From NCBI GenBank assembly GCA_031291305.1, contig JARLJH010000069.1, forward strand, positions 21,783 to 85,782: a DNA stretch of 64,000 nucleotides. The letters run 5' to 3'. Both the position numbers and the translations under genes were made by a program. This document shows, piece after piece, positions 1 to 8,674 of the stretch; within the stretch, counting starts at the first letter, position 1, and every line of letters starts with the position of its first letter. Origin of the DNA: Rhodoferax sp. Its GTDB lineage: Bacteria > Pseudomonadota > Gammaproteobacteria > Burkholderiales > Burkholderiaceae_C. The notes beneath the pieces were generated by a model. That model saw only the letters and a program-made list of their open reading frames with translations, was not told where the DNA came from and searched no databases.

Positions 1-299
1 AGCAGCCCATGCACACCGCGCCTATAGTCAACGATACGAAACTGGATGCACCAGAATTCGATTCAGTCCAGTCCGCCGCTCTAAATCAAGCCACACCGGA
101 AACTTCACCCTGCGACCTGCAAACAGCGCTGGACCAGCTGGAGCGATCCTTATTGTTGCAAGCGCTACATGCGACCCAGTTCAACCGTACAGCAGCAGCG
201 GCACGTCTGGGCCTGAATTTGCGTCAGATGCGCTACCGAATGGCACGCCTGAAAATCGAAGCACCCCATGCAGACGAGATCCAGGATGAGTCAAACTGA
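1..299 (+). CDS. pilR: C-terminal end of a sigma-54-dependent response regulator (PilR-like), 5' cut by window edge
   Basis: Only the last part of the protein is present; the frame is open from the left edge. Residues of the visible part run through a Fis-type helix-turn-helix (LERSLLLQALHATQFNRTAAA and LGLNLRQMRYRM), the DNA-binding end of NtrC-family activators, which bind enhancers and contact sigma-54 RNA polymerase. The preceding linker is polar and low in complexity, as is usual between the AAA+ domain and this helix-turn-helix. The stop overlaps the start of ampD. The pilS-pilR-ampD order is common in Comamonadaceae, so PilR (type IV pilus regulation) is the best guess, but the receiver and AAA+ domains lie outside the window and another NtrC-family member cannot be excluded. 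Confidence 0.75.
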   Translation, partial: QPMHTAPIVNDTKLDAPEFDSVQSAALNQATPETSPCDLQTALDQLERSLLLQALHATQFNRTAAAARLGLNLRQMRYRMARLKIEAPHADEIQDESN

Positions 300-894
300 A
301 ACACACGCCAAAGTCGCTGGCGATACCTTATGGCGAAATGGCTGGTACCGGTTTGCAGCGCAATTGCCGTCTCCCAACTTTGGCCCACGCCCACGACACT
401 GTCACATTGATTTGATCGTGCTGCACTCCATCAGTCTGCCACCAGGTCAGTATGGTGGCCATGAGGTACAAGACCTATTTACCAACCAGCTGGACTGGCA
501 AGCCGACCCGTATTTTCAGAGCATCCAAGGCATCACAGTGTCCTCGCACTTTTACATTCGGCGACAGGGCGAGCTCATCCAGTTTGTCAGTTGCGATGAT
601 CGCGCCTGGCATGCGGGCACATCAAACTACCGTGGCCGTAGCAACTGCAACGACGACAGCATTGGCATTGAGTTTGAGGGGCTGGAAGGCGAGCGTTTTG
701 AACCCGCGCAGTACGCCACCCTGAACGCCTTGTGTGCTGGCATCATGCAACGTTATCCAATTGAACATCTGGCCGGACACGAGCACATTGCACCGCAGCG
801 CAAGCACGACCCAGGCAAAGGATTCGACTGGTTGTGTGTGCAAAATTCGCTGGCTCTGCATCACCGTTATTTACCCAGCTCCGTGCAACTCTGA
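286..894 (+). CDS. ampD: 1,6-anhydro-N-acetylmuramyl-L-alanine amidase AmpD
   Basis: Cytoplasmic zinc amidase of peptidoglycan recycling; it removes the stem peptide from anhydro-MurNAc-peptides and thereby lowers the muropeptide signal that induces AmpR-controlled beta-lactamase in other bacteria. The 202-residue protein is an N-acetylmuramoyl-L-alanine amidase type 2 domain: LIVLHSISLPPG near the N-terminus holds the first zinc His, SSHFYIRRQGELIQFV and AWHAGTSNYRGR the substrate pocket, and GHEHIAPQRKHDPGKGF carries the second zinc His and the catalytic region. I chose the ATG at 286, which overlaps the end of the upstream regulator gene by 14 bases; an ATG 18 bases earlier is possible. 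mpl and anmK, which act in the same recycling pathway, are also in this window. Confidence 0.95.
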   Translation: MSQTETHAKVAGDTLWRNGWYRFAAQLPSPNFGPRPRHCHIDLIVLHSISLPPGQYGGHEVQDLFTNQLDWQADPYFQSIQGITVSSHFYIRRQGELIQFVSCDDRAWHAGTSNYRGRSNCNDDSIGIEFEGLEGERFEPAQYATLNALCAGIMQRYPIEHLAGHEHIAPQRKHDPGKGFDWLCVQNSLALHHRYLPSSVQL

Positions 895-1290
895 ACATTT
901 CGGTGCACTGACGTGTCATTGACGCAAAACTTTGCTCACTTACCTCCTAATTGCGCCTTGAATGTCTTTTCATTTCCTGTCTGAACTCTCATAATTCACA
1001 GATTGGAAAATACTATGCTGTCACGTGACGAAAGCGTTACGCCCATTATTCGGTCGCCCATCTTGCCGCGATTACCAGATCCGCTTTTAGCCAGACGTCA
1101 TGCTGCTCCCGCTAAAGGACGCATTCGCGCCTCCTGGCCCAAATCCCTTTTCACAAGTCCAATTCGAAATCCAGTTTTTGGTGGGCCTGTGTGTTCCCAT
1201 TCAAGGCGTTGGGACCAACCCGACGACATGAATCGCTTTATGCCAAATCATTGACATAAAGTGCTTTCCACCTCGACCCAGGAGAAGATG
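895..1290. other. Intergenic region between ampD and the H1-like gene
   Basis: This stretch of almost 400 bases has no gene I can support. An 83-codon frame (1003-1254) has no clear ribosome binding site, and its composition looks like random translation. A TTGACG at about 918 and a TTGACA at 1251 could be -35 elements, but no good -10 partner is visible. The region probably holds the promoter of the downstream H1-like gene. Confidence 0.4.
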
Positions 1291-1821
1291 ATGGCAACTG
1301 CAAAAAAAACAGCCGCAAAAAAAGTGGCTCCAGCACCCAAGGCCGCTGTGGCCAAAACACCTGCGCCAGCCAAGAAAGCTGCCGCTGTGAAAACTGCGGC
1401 TCCCGCCAAGAAGGCGGCAACACCAGCGACCAAAGCGCCTGCTAAGAAAGCGGCAACACCAGCAAAAACTGCACCCGCTAAGTCATCGGCAGCATCCGTC
1501 AAAAATACAGCGGTAGCTCCCAAGGCTGCTCCCGTTAAAAAAGCAGTTGTTGCGACGAAGGTTACGCCATCCAAAAAGGCTGCTGCAGTAGCGCCTAAGG
1601 TTGCCCCGATTAAAAAAACAGTCGCTGCGACGAAGACCACACCAGCCAAAAAGGCACCGGTTCCTGCCAAGAAAGTAGCTGCAGAGAAGAAATCTGTGGC
1701 TACCCCGGCGAAGAAAGCCACCGTACCCACCAAGGCCGCAGCACCCAAAGCTACCCCTGCTTCCAAAACCAAGCTGAACCCACAGGCTGCGTGGCCGTTT
1801 CCGACAGGCACGAAACCCTGA
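1291..1821 (+). CDS. Lysine/alanine/proline-rich histone H1-like DNA-binding protein
   Basis: The 176-residue product consists almost wholly of short imperfect repeats of the type PAKKAA/APxKKA, with hardly any aromatic or acidic residues. This is the composition of bacterial H1-like (AlgP/Hc1-type) proteins, which bind DNA non-specifically through their charge and are thought to compact the nucleoid. The tail ends in a short non-repetitive stretch (NPQAAWPFPTGTKP). AGGAG sits six bases before the ATG at 1291, which favours this start over the GTG at 1261 or the ATG at 1288. The gene is followed at once by a strong terminator, so it is monocistronic. Repeat number in such genes usually varies between strains. 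Confidence 0.85.
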   Translation: MATAKKTAAKKVAPAPKAAVAKTPAPAKKAAAVKTAAPAKKAATPATKAPAKKAATPAKTAPAKSSAASVKNTAVAPKAAPVKKAVVATKVTPSKKAAAVAPKVAPIKKTVAATKTTPAKKAPVPAKKVAAEKKSVATPAKKATVPTKAAAPKATPASKTKLNPQAAWPFPTGTKP

Positions 1822-1844
1822 AGCTCATCGAGAACAAGGTCACC

Positions 1845-1882
1845 AGCCCGCTGCCTTCATGCAGCGGGCTTCTTCGTGTTTT
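1845..1882 (+). terminator. Rho-independent terminator after the H1-like gene
   Basis: A perfect 10-bp stem AGCCCGCTGC/GCAGCGGGCT with loop CTTCAT is followed by TCTTCGTGTTTT. It lies between two converging genes and terminates the H1-like transcript. Confidence 0.8.
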
Positions 1883-3065
1883 AGGGGTAAAAAGCAAGCA
1901 ACCGGTAGCCGACAAAAGATGCGTCCGAAGCTTTTGGCGTGATACGCAGATTGACCGTCACCGGCAACTCAGAGCTGGCCGCCAAACGGTCTGACGCTGC
2001 AACCTGCTCTGATGGCAACAACACACGACGAACCACCACGCGATCCTGTATATCTGTCAGGGTCAACTCGACACTGGGCCAAGCCAATATGACACTGGCT
2101 GCATTTTTGAGCGTAAAACTCAGCCGATAGCGCCCATCTCCCAGTTTGCTGAAAGCTGCCGCATCAATTGAGATGGACTCGATCTGTTGCCATGGCTTGA
2201 CCAAACAATGTAAGGGTATGCAGATAGTCTCCAGCGCCGGTTTCCATGGCGGCTGCGCGGCAGCCAGCCGGTCATGATCCTGATAAATCCACTGCGCTCC
2301 AAGCGTAAGAGTGAGTAACACGACCAGACTCACCTGCGCGAATCGAGCAAAAGGGTGGCGCCGCACCGAAGTCTGTCCGGCGTCGCGCATGAAAGTTACC
2401 GGCGTAGATGAGGCGAGCGGCTCAGTCGCTTCCACCTCCTGATCGGGTGCCAACCCAGACACTGCTGGCTGCTGTTGCGCTGGTTCGTGGTCTGGCTGCG
2501 CGTCGACGTCGGTTTGCAAAGCAAGCGCATCAGGCTCCAAGATGGCCAGACTGTGCGGCGCCCACTCTGGCGGGACTGGAGTCGCGTCTTCAAGACTGCC
2601 CTCACTTTGACCACGATCCAAATCTATCTCAGAGCCAGGCCCTGTGGGCAGACTGACAGCTGGCACAAGTTCCAAAGACAGTCCAGGTTCTGCTTGGGGT
2701 ACATGTGAGGATTCTGTTATCAGCTCGGGTGAAGATGCTGGTCTTGGCTCGGACTCCACCGCAGGCAGATCCCCAAACTGCGGGTCTGTCTGTTCTGCTT
2801 GTACGGACTGCTCTAACCGCAGGTCGCGGACAAATGCTGACTGATCAATGTCATTCGATTCCGCCGTTGTCTCCAACTGTGGCTTTGGGGACGAATCAAC
2901 GACCAGATTTTCAGGCGGCTCTGTCGACACCTCCATCAGATGCTGCGAAGCATCAAATATCTCGCCGCACTGCCCACATTTGACCCAACCTTGAGAAATT
3001 CGCAACTGATCTGGCACAACCTTGTATAAGGTTGAGCAAGCAGGGCAGCGTGTCAGGAGACTCAT
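1881..3065 (-). CDS. Zinc-ribbon (MJ0042-type) membrane protein with DUF3426 domain
   Basis: A 394-residue protein with three parts. Residues 1-40 form an MJ0042-type zinc ribbon with two CxxC knuckles (C7/C10 and C30/C33) and the usual Q-W-V-K-C-x-x-C-G context. Residues about 45-230 are an acidic, Pro/Glu/Ser-rich, probably disordered linker. A single membrane segment (VSLVVLLTLTLGAQW, about 240-260) is followed by a DUF3426 domain that probably faces the periplasm. The family is common downstream of prmA in Burkholderiales and its function is not established; the N-terminal ribbon suggests a cytoplasmic nucleic-acid or protein contact. The gene is 37 bp downstream of prmA and probably cotranscribed with it. 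Confidence 0.85.
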   Translation of the reverse strand: MSLLTRCPACSTLYKVVPDQLRISQGWVKCGQCGEIFDASQHLMEVSTEPPENLVVDSSPKPQLETTAESNDIDQSAFVRDLRLEQSVQAEQTDPQFGDLPAVESEPRPASSPELITESSHVPQAEPGLSLELVPAVSLPTGPGSEIDLDRGQSEGSLEDATPVPPEWAPHSLAILEPDALALQTDVDAQPDHEPAQQQPAVSGLAPDQEVEATEPLASSTPVTFMRDAGQTSVRRHPFARFAQVSLVVLLTLTLGAQWIYQDHDRLAAAQPPWKPALETICIPLHCLVKPWQQIESISIDAAAFSKLGDGRYRLSFTLKNAASVILAWPSVELTLTDIQDRVVVRRVLLPSEQVAASDRLAASSELPVTVNLRITPKASDASFVGYRLLAFYP

Positions 3066-3102
3066 AAAACGGTTGGTATGACTGCCGTTGAGTCGAGCCG
3101 CG

Positions 3103-3990
3103 TCAACGCCGGGCAGTCATCAATATCCAGCCGTCCTCCTGGTCGACAACGCTCAGCTCTGCATAGGGCGCATAGGCGGCCTTGAGCTCATCCGCTTGGC
3201 GCTCCAGAATACCTGCAAGCACCAGGTGCCCACCCTCGGCCACGCGCGACCACAACAGCGGCGCCAGTACCTTCAAAGGTGTCGCCAAAATATTCGCCAG
3301 CACGGTCTGGTAGGCGCCGGACGCCAGATCAGACATGCCAGCGTGCAAGACCACCTGATTGGACTGCGCGTTCAGGCGGGTAGCCTCAATGGCTGCAGCA
3401 TCGATATCGATAGCATCAATGTCTACCGCACCGAACTTGGCGGCCCCAACAGCCAAAATGCCGGAACCGCACCCATAGTCCAGCACCCTTGATAGTTCAG
3501 CACCACCCTCGTGACGGGCAATCCAGCGCAAGCACATACGCGTGGTAGGGTGCGTGCCGGTGCCAAAAGCCAGACCAGGATCAAGCCGAATCACCACCCG
3601 CGCTGCAGCCGGAGGCTCGTGCCAAGTCGGAACGATCCAGAAATCTGAGGTGATTCCGACAGGCGTAAATTGCGACTGCGTCAGACGAACCCAGTCTTGC
3701 TCTGGCACCTCATCGATACCCAAGACTTCACAGCCAACAAAAAAATCCTGAACCTGCAAAAGTTGCAACGCGCTTTGCGCCTGGGCTTGCTCATGAAACA
3801 GCGCCAGCACCCGCGAGCGTTGCCAACCGTCCTTGGGCGGCGGCATGCCTGGCTCGCCAAACAGGGCTTGTTCAGCGTCGGTTTGGGCATCCGCATCCTC
3901 CACGCTGACGCTCAGAGCATCCAGCGCGTCCAGCGCATCACTCAGAGACTCAACCCGTTGCTCCGGGCACATCAATTTCAACTCAAACAT
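3103..3990 (-). CDS. prmA: Ribosomal protein L11 methyltransferase
   Basis: SAM-dependent enzyme that trimethylates several amino groups of ribosomal protein L11. The 295-residue length fits the family. An N-terminal substrate-recognition domain (about 1-110) precedes the Rossmann-like methyltransferase domain, with motif I VLDYGCGSGILA near residue 170, the GTGTHPTT signature before it, and the substrate-site motif LANIL near residue 233. The gene sits 12 bp downstream of accC in the accB-accC-prmA order typical of Burkholderiales. Confidence 0.96.
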   Translation of the reverse strand: MFELKLMCPEQRVESLSDALDALDALSVSVEDADAQTDAEQALFGEPGMPPPKDGWQRSRVLALFHEQAQAQSALQLLQVQDFFVGCEVLGIDEVPEQDWVRLTQSQFTPVGITSDFWIVPTWHEPPAAARVVIRLDPGLAFGTGTHPTTRMCLRWIARHEGGAELSRVLDYGCGSGILAVGAAKFGAVDIDAIDIDAAAIEATRLNAQSNQVVLHAGMSDLASGAYQTVLANILATPLKVLAPLLWSRVAEGGHLVLAGILERQADELKAAYAPYAELSVVDQEDGWILMTARR

Positions 3991-4002
3991 GCACAGCCTT
4001 CT

Positions 4003-5352
4003 TCAGCGAGCGTGATCAGCCAGCCACCCTTCAAGGTAATGAATATTGGTCCCCCCCTCCATGAACTTGGCATCAATCATCAGTTCACGATGCAGGGCAA
4101 TGTTAGTGTTGATACCCTCCACGACCATCTCGCCCAAAGCAGTACGCATGCGAGCCAACGCCTGCTCCCGGGTATCACCATGCGCGATGATTTTGCCGAT
4201 CATTGAGTCGTAATTTGGCGGTACAACATAATTGGTATAGATATGCGAATCTACTCGGATGCCTGGTCCGCCCGGTGGGTGCCACATGCTGATTCGGCCA
4301 GGCGATGGAACGAACTTGAAGGAGTCCTCGGCATTGAGGCGACATTCGATGGCGTGACCGCGAATCTGTATCTGACGCTGGGTAAACGGTAATTTTTCAC
4401 CCGCTGCAACCATGATCTGCGTCCTGACAATATCAATGCCTGTCGTCATTTCAGTCACTGGATGCTCCACCTGCACACGGGTGTTCATCTCAATGAAGTA
4501 AAACTCACCATCTTCGTACAGGAATTCAAACGTGCCTGCACCACGATATCCAATGCGTTTGCAGGCTGCTACACAGCGCTCGCCGATGCGTTCGATGATC
4601 TTGCGGGGAATCCCCGGTGCAGGGGCCTCCTCAATCACCTTCTGGTGGCGCCGCTGCATCGAACAGTCACGCTCACCCAGATAGACAGCGTTCTTGTACT
4701 TGTCAGCAATGATCTGGATTTCAACGTGTCGAGGGTTCTGGAGAAACTTCTCCATGTACACCGCCGGGTTGTTGAAGGCCGCACCCGCCTCATTCTTGGT
4801 CATGGCCACGGCATTGATCAGCGCAGCCTCGGTGTGTACCACACGCATACCGCGCCCACCGCCGCCACCTGCAGCCTTGATGATCACCGGGTAACCAACG
4901 GCCTTGGCCATGCGCCTGATCTGCGCCGGGTCATCGGGCAACTCCCCTTCCGAACCAGGTACGCAGGGAACACCCGCCTTGATCATGGCCTGCTTGGCAG
5001 ACACCTTGTCACCCATGATACGGATCGACTCCGGTGTGGGCCCAATGAATTGGAAACCGCTGCGTTCGACGCGCTCGGCAAAGTCGGCGTTTTCACTCAA
5101 AAAACCATAACCGGGGTGAATCGCCTCCGCATCGGTGACCTCTGCAGCTGAAATGATGGCAGGCATATTCAAATAGCTCAATCCCGACGGAGCAGGCCCG
5201 ATACATACCGCTTCTTCGGCCAACTTGATGTATTTGGCTTCGCGATCAGCCTCCGAATAAACCATGACCGCCTTGATGCCCATTTCGCGACAGGCCCGCT
5301 GAATTCGCAAAGCTATTTCGCCACGATTCGCAATCAGAATTTTCTTAAACAT
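4003..5352 (-). CDS. accC: Acetyl-CoA carboxylase, biotin carboxylase subunit
   Basis: Carboxylates the biotin on AccB with ATP and bicarbonate in the first half-reaction of fatty-acid synthesis. The 449-residue length matches stand-alone AccC. It starts with the biotin-carboxylase N-domain ([17 protein letters not shown]), has the ATP-grasp glycine loop GGGGGRGMR near residue 165, the [14 protein letters not shown] catalytic segment near 290, and the C-domain up to the end. It follows accB by 15 bp. A second, longer biotin-carboxylase gene at 32.4-34.4 kb carries its own biotin domain and belongs to leucine degradation, so this one is the housekeeping enzyme. Confidence 0.98.
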   Translation of the reverse strand: MFKKILIANRGEIALRIQRACREMGIKAVMVYSEADREAKYIKLAEEAVCIGPAPSGLSYLNMPAIISAAEVTDAEAIHPGYGFLSENADFAERVERSGFQFIGPTPESIRIMGDKVSAKQAMIKAGVPCVPGSEGELPDDPAQIRRMAKAVGYPVIIKAAGGGGGRGMRVVHTEAALINAVAMTKNEAGAAFNNPAVYMEKFLQNPRHVEIQIIADKYKNAVYLGERDCSMQRRHQKVIEEAPAPGIPRKIIERIGERCVAACKRIGYRGAGTFEFLYEDGEFYFIEMNTRVQVEHPVTEMTTGIDIVRTQIMVAAGEKLPFTQRQIQIRGHAIECRLNAEDSFKFVPSPGRISMWHPPGGPGIRVDSHIYTNYVVPPNYDSMIGKIIAHGDTREQALARMRTALGEMVVEGINTNIALHRELMIDAKFMEGGTNIHYLEGWLADHAR

Positions 5353-5367
5353 GGGTGATGCCCGACC

Positions 5368-5820
5368 TCATTCAATAATGAACAGCGGCTGGCCGTATTC
5401 GACGGCCTGACCGTTTTCAGCCAGGATGCGCTTGATGTTGCCCGACTTGTCCGCTTCAATTTCATTGAGAATCTTCATGGCCTCGATAATGCACAAGGTA
5501 TCACCCTCCTTGACTGCATCGCCGATCTCCACAAAAGACTTGGAACCAGGCGACGCTGACCGGTAAAACGTGCCCACCATGGGCGACTTGGTGACATGAC
5601 CCGTCTCCGCCACTGCAGTGGGTTCGTTGGACTCAGCAACCACGACAGGTGCCGTAGCAGCGACCGAAACGACAGGCGCCATGGCCTGGCTATACTGAGG
5701 AACCATCACGCCGCCACCTTTGACGATACGGACTTTGCCTTCGGCTTCGGTAATTTCCAGTTCCGAGACATTTGACTCTGACACCAGGTCAATCAGGGTT
5801 TTGAGCTTTCTAAGGTCCAT
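5368..5820 (-). CDS. accB: Acetyl-CoA carboxylase, biotin carboxyl carrier protein
   Basis: 150-residue carrier whose biotin shuttles CO2 between AccC and the carboxyltransferase. Residues 1-35 are the conserved [16 protein letters not shown] start; a Pro/Ala/Val-rich mobile linker follows; the biotinyl domain (about 75-150) has the biotinylation motif [12 protein letters not shown] with K116 as the modified lysine. It is the first gene of accB-accC-prmA-DUF3426. The 120-bp AT-rich gap before it probably holds the operon promoter. Confidence 0.98.
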   Translation of the reverse strand: MDLRKLKTLIDLVSESNVSELEITEAEGKVRIVKGGGVMVPQYSQAMAPVVSVAATAPVVVAESNEPTAVAETGHVTKSPMVGTFYRSASPGSKSFVEIGDAVKEGDTLCIIEAMKILNEIEADKSGNIKRILAENGQAVEYGQPLFIIE

Positions 5821-5941
5821 GAGTTCTCCAACGAGCGACGAGGAAATTCAGACTGAACAGACTTCAATTTCTACTAACGAATAGCAAATTGCATTCAATT
5901 CAATCTAAAAAACAATATTTTACAGCCAGGAAATCCCAGCA

Positions 5942-6490
5942 TCAGGCAACATCCATCCCTCTCAAAGCTTCCAGATCGCTGGGTGACAGCCGACCTATTT
6001 TACGGTGCCGAATTTCACCCTCAGGACCGAATACCACGGTGAACGGCAATCCACCACTTAAATTACCAAGTGATCGACTCAAGTCTGTACCCGCCGCCCC
6101 TGCCAAGGCAACAGGGAAAGATAAAGGATTTTCAACCAGGAACCGTTTAACAGAACTTGGCTGGTCCACCGCCAACCCCACAACTTGCCAACTTTTAGCT
6201 TTATTTTCCAGAAAGAAAGCATTTAGTAATGGCAACTCAGCAATACACGGCGGGCACCAGGTGGCCCAGAAGTTGAGTACCAGCGGTTTACCCCTGAATG
6301 CCGACATGCTCAGCATGGAACCATCAAGCTGACCAAACCGCTGCTGCCAGAAGGCAGTCTCAACAACTCCGCGCTCCCCACTTGCCCCAGACGGGCTGCG
6401 CAACGCATAGGCGGTACCTCCCGCCACAACGGCAACACCCGCTGCTGCCAGCCATGTTCGACGCGAACTGCCTGCCTGCTGCGCACTCAA
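5942..6490 (-). CDS. TlpA-family thioredoxin-like thiol-disulfide protein
   Basis: A 182-residue protein anchored by one N-terminal membrane helix (about residues 11-30, preceded by RR), with a periplasmic thioredoxin domain holding the redox motif WATWCPPC (C79/C82). The later residues VGLAVDQPSSVKRFL and FTVVFGPEGEI fit the TlpA/ResA group, which reduces disulfides in the periplasm, for example during cytochrome c maturation or on other secreted partners. Its start overlaps the stop of the upstream unknown gene by four bases (ATGA), so the two are translationally coupled. The specific substrate cannot be read from the sequence. Confidence 0.9.
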   Translation of the reverse strand: MSAQQAGSSRRTWLAAAGVAVVAGGTAYALRSPSGASGERGVVETAFWQQRFGQLDGSMLSMSAFRGKPLVLNFWATWCPPCIAELPLLNAFFLENKAKSWQVVGLAVDQPSSVKRFLVENPLSFPVALAGAAGTDLSRSLGNLSGGLPFTVVFGPEGEIRHRKIGRLSPSDLEALRGMDVA

Positions 6491-7080
6491 GCCAGTACCT
6501 CGCCCAGCAAGCGACGCAGAGCCCGAATGTCACCACGCGGCGCCCGACCTCTGTTATCTGGCAAGAGCGCGCCGCGCACATCATCGCAGTCATAAATCAT
6601 CAAATGCACACCAACCTCCTCTTTCAAATCTGCACAAAACGCATGAATACTCAGTGCATCCACAACCTCACCATGGAACCCGTTGACGCTGCGTGGCACA
6701 TAGCTGACTTTTTTGTCAATCAAGGCAATTTCCGCCGATTTGCAATCATCGCAAAACAATTGCAAGTAAATATCAGACAAGCGTGTTGCCGTGCCATGCC
6801 ACACTGCCCCCCCCAAATGCGGGCGAAATTCCTGTAGCCGCTCCATCCAGAGAAGTGCCAGGCGGCGCAACGCCAGCAGTTCCTGCGGTTGCGAGTCACC
6901 ACAAAATACCTTAATGTAGTCACGCACCGCATCCTCTACTAGCTCATTGCCAGGCAATGCCGTACGGCCGCTTAACCCCAACGTTTTCACAGCACGTCGC
7001 TTGGCCGGTCCATACTCGAGCCCCTCTTCGATCACCCAACGGGCAGCCTGCGTGGCGATCTCGATCTGCAAATCATTCAT
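6487..7080 (-). CDS. Conserved protein of unknown function, upstream of the TlpA gene and divergent from mpl
   Basis: I do not recognise this 197-residue family with certainty. It looks like a soluble cytoplasmic protein. An N-terminal helical part (AARWVIEEGLEYGPAKRRA) is followed by a central stretch GTATRLSDIYLQLFCDD, whose Gly-Thr...Ser-Asp-Ile...Asp-Asp pattern faintly resembles a nucleotidyltransferase-fold active site; this is only a resemblance. The C-terminus is basic (RGDIRALRRLLGEV). I chose the ATG at 7080 (MNDLQIEIATQ) because longer starts would run into the mpl coding region. The gene is coupled to the TlpA-like gene by an ATGA overlap. Confidence 0.75.
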   Translation of the reverse strand: MNDLQIEIATQAARWVIEEGLEYGPAKRRAVKTLGLSGRTALPGNELVEDAVRDYIKVFCGDSQPQELLALRRLALLWMERLQEFRPHLGGAVWHGTATRLSDIYLQLFCDDCKSAEIALIDKKVSYVPRSVNGFHGEVVDALSIHAFCADLKEEVGVHLMIYDCDDVRGALLPDNRGRAPRGDIRALRRLLGEVLA

Positions 7081-7164
7081 AGAGCGCGGATTTTGCCCTG
7101 ATTCAGGCCACCACCGAACTGTAAGGGCGCCCGGACAACTTGGCGCGCTCTCTAAAATCAGGCG

Positions 7165-8577
7165 ATGCACATTCATATTCTGGGTATTTGCGGCACCTTC
7201 ATGGGAGGACTGGCTGCGCTGGCACGAGAGGCCGGTCATCGGGTTACGGGTTGCGATGCGGGCGTTTATCCGCCGATGAGCGACCAACTTCGCGCCTTGG
7301 GCATTGATCTGATGGAAGGCTTTGGCGTCGACCAGTTGGACCTCAAGCCCGACGTGTTTGTGGTGGGCAACGTGGTAAGTCGCACCCGGCTGAGCAACGG
7401 CAGCCCCAAATTTGCGTTGATGGAAGCCATTCTGGACGCTGGCTTACCCTACACCAGCGGCCCACAGTGGCTCAGCGAACATATTTTGCAAGGGCGCCAC
7501 GTGCTCGCCATTGCAGGAACACATGGCAAAACCACCACCACAGCCATGACAAGTTGGATTTTGGAATACGCTGGCCTGCAACCTGGCTTTCTGGTCGGTG
7601 GCGTACCCTTGAATTTTGGTATTTCTGCACGCTTGGGTCAGGGCAAGTCCTTTGTCATTGAGGCTGACGAATATGACACAGCTTTTTTCGACAAACGTAG
7701 CAAGTTTGTGCATTACCGCCCGCGTACCGCTGTCTTGAATAATCTGGAATTCGACCACGCTGACATCTTTGACGACCTGTCGGCCATCGAGCGCCAATTT
7801 CACCATCTGGTGCGCACTGTACCTGGCGCGGGACCACACGGCAGTGGTCGCATTGTCGTCAATGGGCTCGAAGAAAGCCTGGCGCGCGTGCTACACATGG
7901 GGTGCTGGAGTGAGGTCCGCAGCTTTGGTGCGGCGGTAAGCGATTTCACCGCGAACGGGCCTGCGCATGACTTTGACGTCTTGCACCAAGGCCGGGTTGC
8001 CGGACATGTAACCTGGAACCTGACCGGCATTCACAACCAGCTCAATGCGCTGGCAGCCATCGCCGCTGCCGAGCACTTGGGCGTGCCGGTTGATCAGGCG
8101 ACGCTGGCCTTATGCAGTTTCGAGAACGTCAAGCGCCGCATGGAGGTGCGTGGTTCAGTGGTTGTCGGGCATGGCGCGTCACGCGGCCCGGTCACCGTTT
8201 ATGACGACTTTGCACATCATCCCACCGCTATCCGTACAACGCTGGACGGCTTGCGTAGCAGCTTGAAAGCAGGGGAACGGATTCTGGCTGTGTTCGAGCC
8301 GCGCTCCAACACCATGAAACTGGGCACCATGAAGGCTTTGCTGCCATGGAGTCTGGAAAACGCTGATCTGGCCTTCTGCCACAGCGCCGGGCTGGGCTGG
8401 GACGCCGCGAATGCACTAGCGCCAATGAGTGACAGGGCGCTGGTGAGTGATCAGCTGAACACCCTGGTGACGGCAGTCACAGACGTGGCGCGGGCCGGTG
8501 ACCACATCGTCTGCATGAGCAACGGCAGCTTTGGTGGTGTGCATGCCAAGCTGCTAGAGACACTACACAATAAATAG
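7165..8577 (+). CDS. mpl: UDP-MurNAc:L-Ala-gamma-D-Glu-meso-DAP ligase
   Basis: Reattaches the recycled tripeptide L-Ala-D-Glu-mDAP to UDP-MurNAc with ATP, returning salvaged peptide to peptidoglycan synthesis. The 470-residue protein starts directly with the Mur ligase Rossmann fold (MHIHILGICGTFMGG), then has the ATP P-loop AGTHGKTTTTAM at about 117-128, the central EADEYDTAFFDKRSKFVHYRP motif that is characteristic of Mpl rather than MurC, and the C-terminal domain with YDDFAHHPTAI. It works downstream of AmpD, which is about 6 kb away. Confidence 0.96.
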   Translation: MHIHILGICGTFMGGLAALAREAGHRVTGCDAGVYPPMSDQLRALGIDLMEGFGVDQLDLKPDVFVVGNVVSRTRLSNGSPKFALMEAILDAGLPYTSGPQWLSEHILQGRHVLAIAGTHGKTTTTAMTSWILEYAGLQPGFLVGGVPLNFGISARLGQGKSFVIEADEYDTAFFDKRSKFVHYRPRTAVLNNLEFDHADIFDDLSAIERQFHHLVRTVPGAGPHGSGRIVVNGLEESLARVLHMGCWSEVRSFGAAVSDFTANGPAHDFDVLHQGRVAGHVTWNLTGIHNQLNALAAIAAAEHLGVPVDQATLALCSFENVKRRMEVRGSVVVGHGASRGPVTVYDDFAHHPTAIRTTLDGLRSSLKAGERILAVFEPRSNTMKLGTMKALLPWSLENADLAFCHSAGLGWDAANALAPMSDRALVSDQLNTLVTAVTDVARAGDHIVCMSNGSFGGVHAKLLETLHNK

Positions 8578-8620
8578 CTGCATGTCCTTTCGTTGCCTGG
8601 GCTAGAGGCCAATAAGTCAT
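8572..8620 (+). repeat. Dispersed intergenic repeat, copy 1
   Basis: TAGCTGC is followed 18 bases later by GGGCTAGAGGCCAA, the same layout found at 26007, 36705, 41745, 46479 (inverted) and 54947. It fills the gap between mpl and aroG, which are convergent. Confidence 0.6.
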
Positions 8621-8674
8621 ATAACTCTTGGCCACCGCCGCAGATTCAGAGGTCATCAACAGCGCAGCTTGGCT

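Noticed and set aside
1003-1254. 83-codon frame between ampD and the H1-like gene
   Set aside because: No ribosome site, no recognisable family and residues that look like translated intergenic DNA.
1248-1811. Long open frame antisense to the H1-like gene
   Set aside because: It is an Ala/Val/Gly-rich mirror of a low-complexity gene; the sense strand has the ribosome site and the terminator.
1291-1821. CRISPR-like or tandem-repeat array
   Set aside because: The repeats are codon-level Lys/Ala/Pro repeats of a protein gene without constant repeats and spacers.
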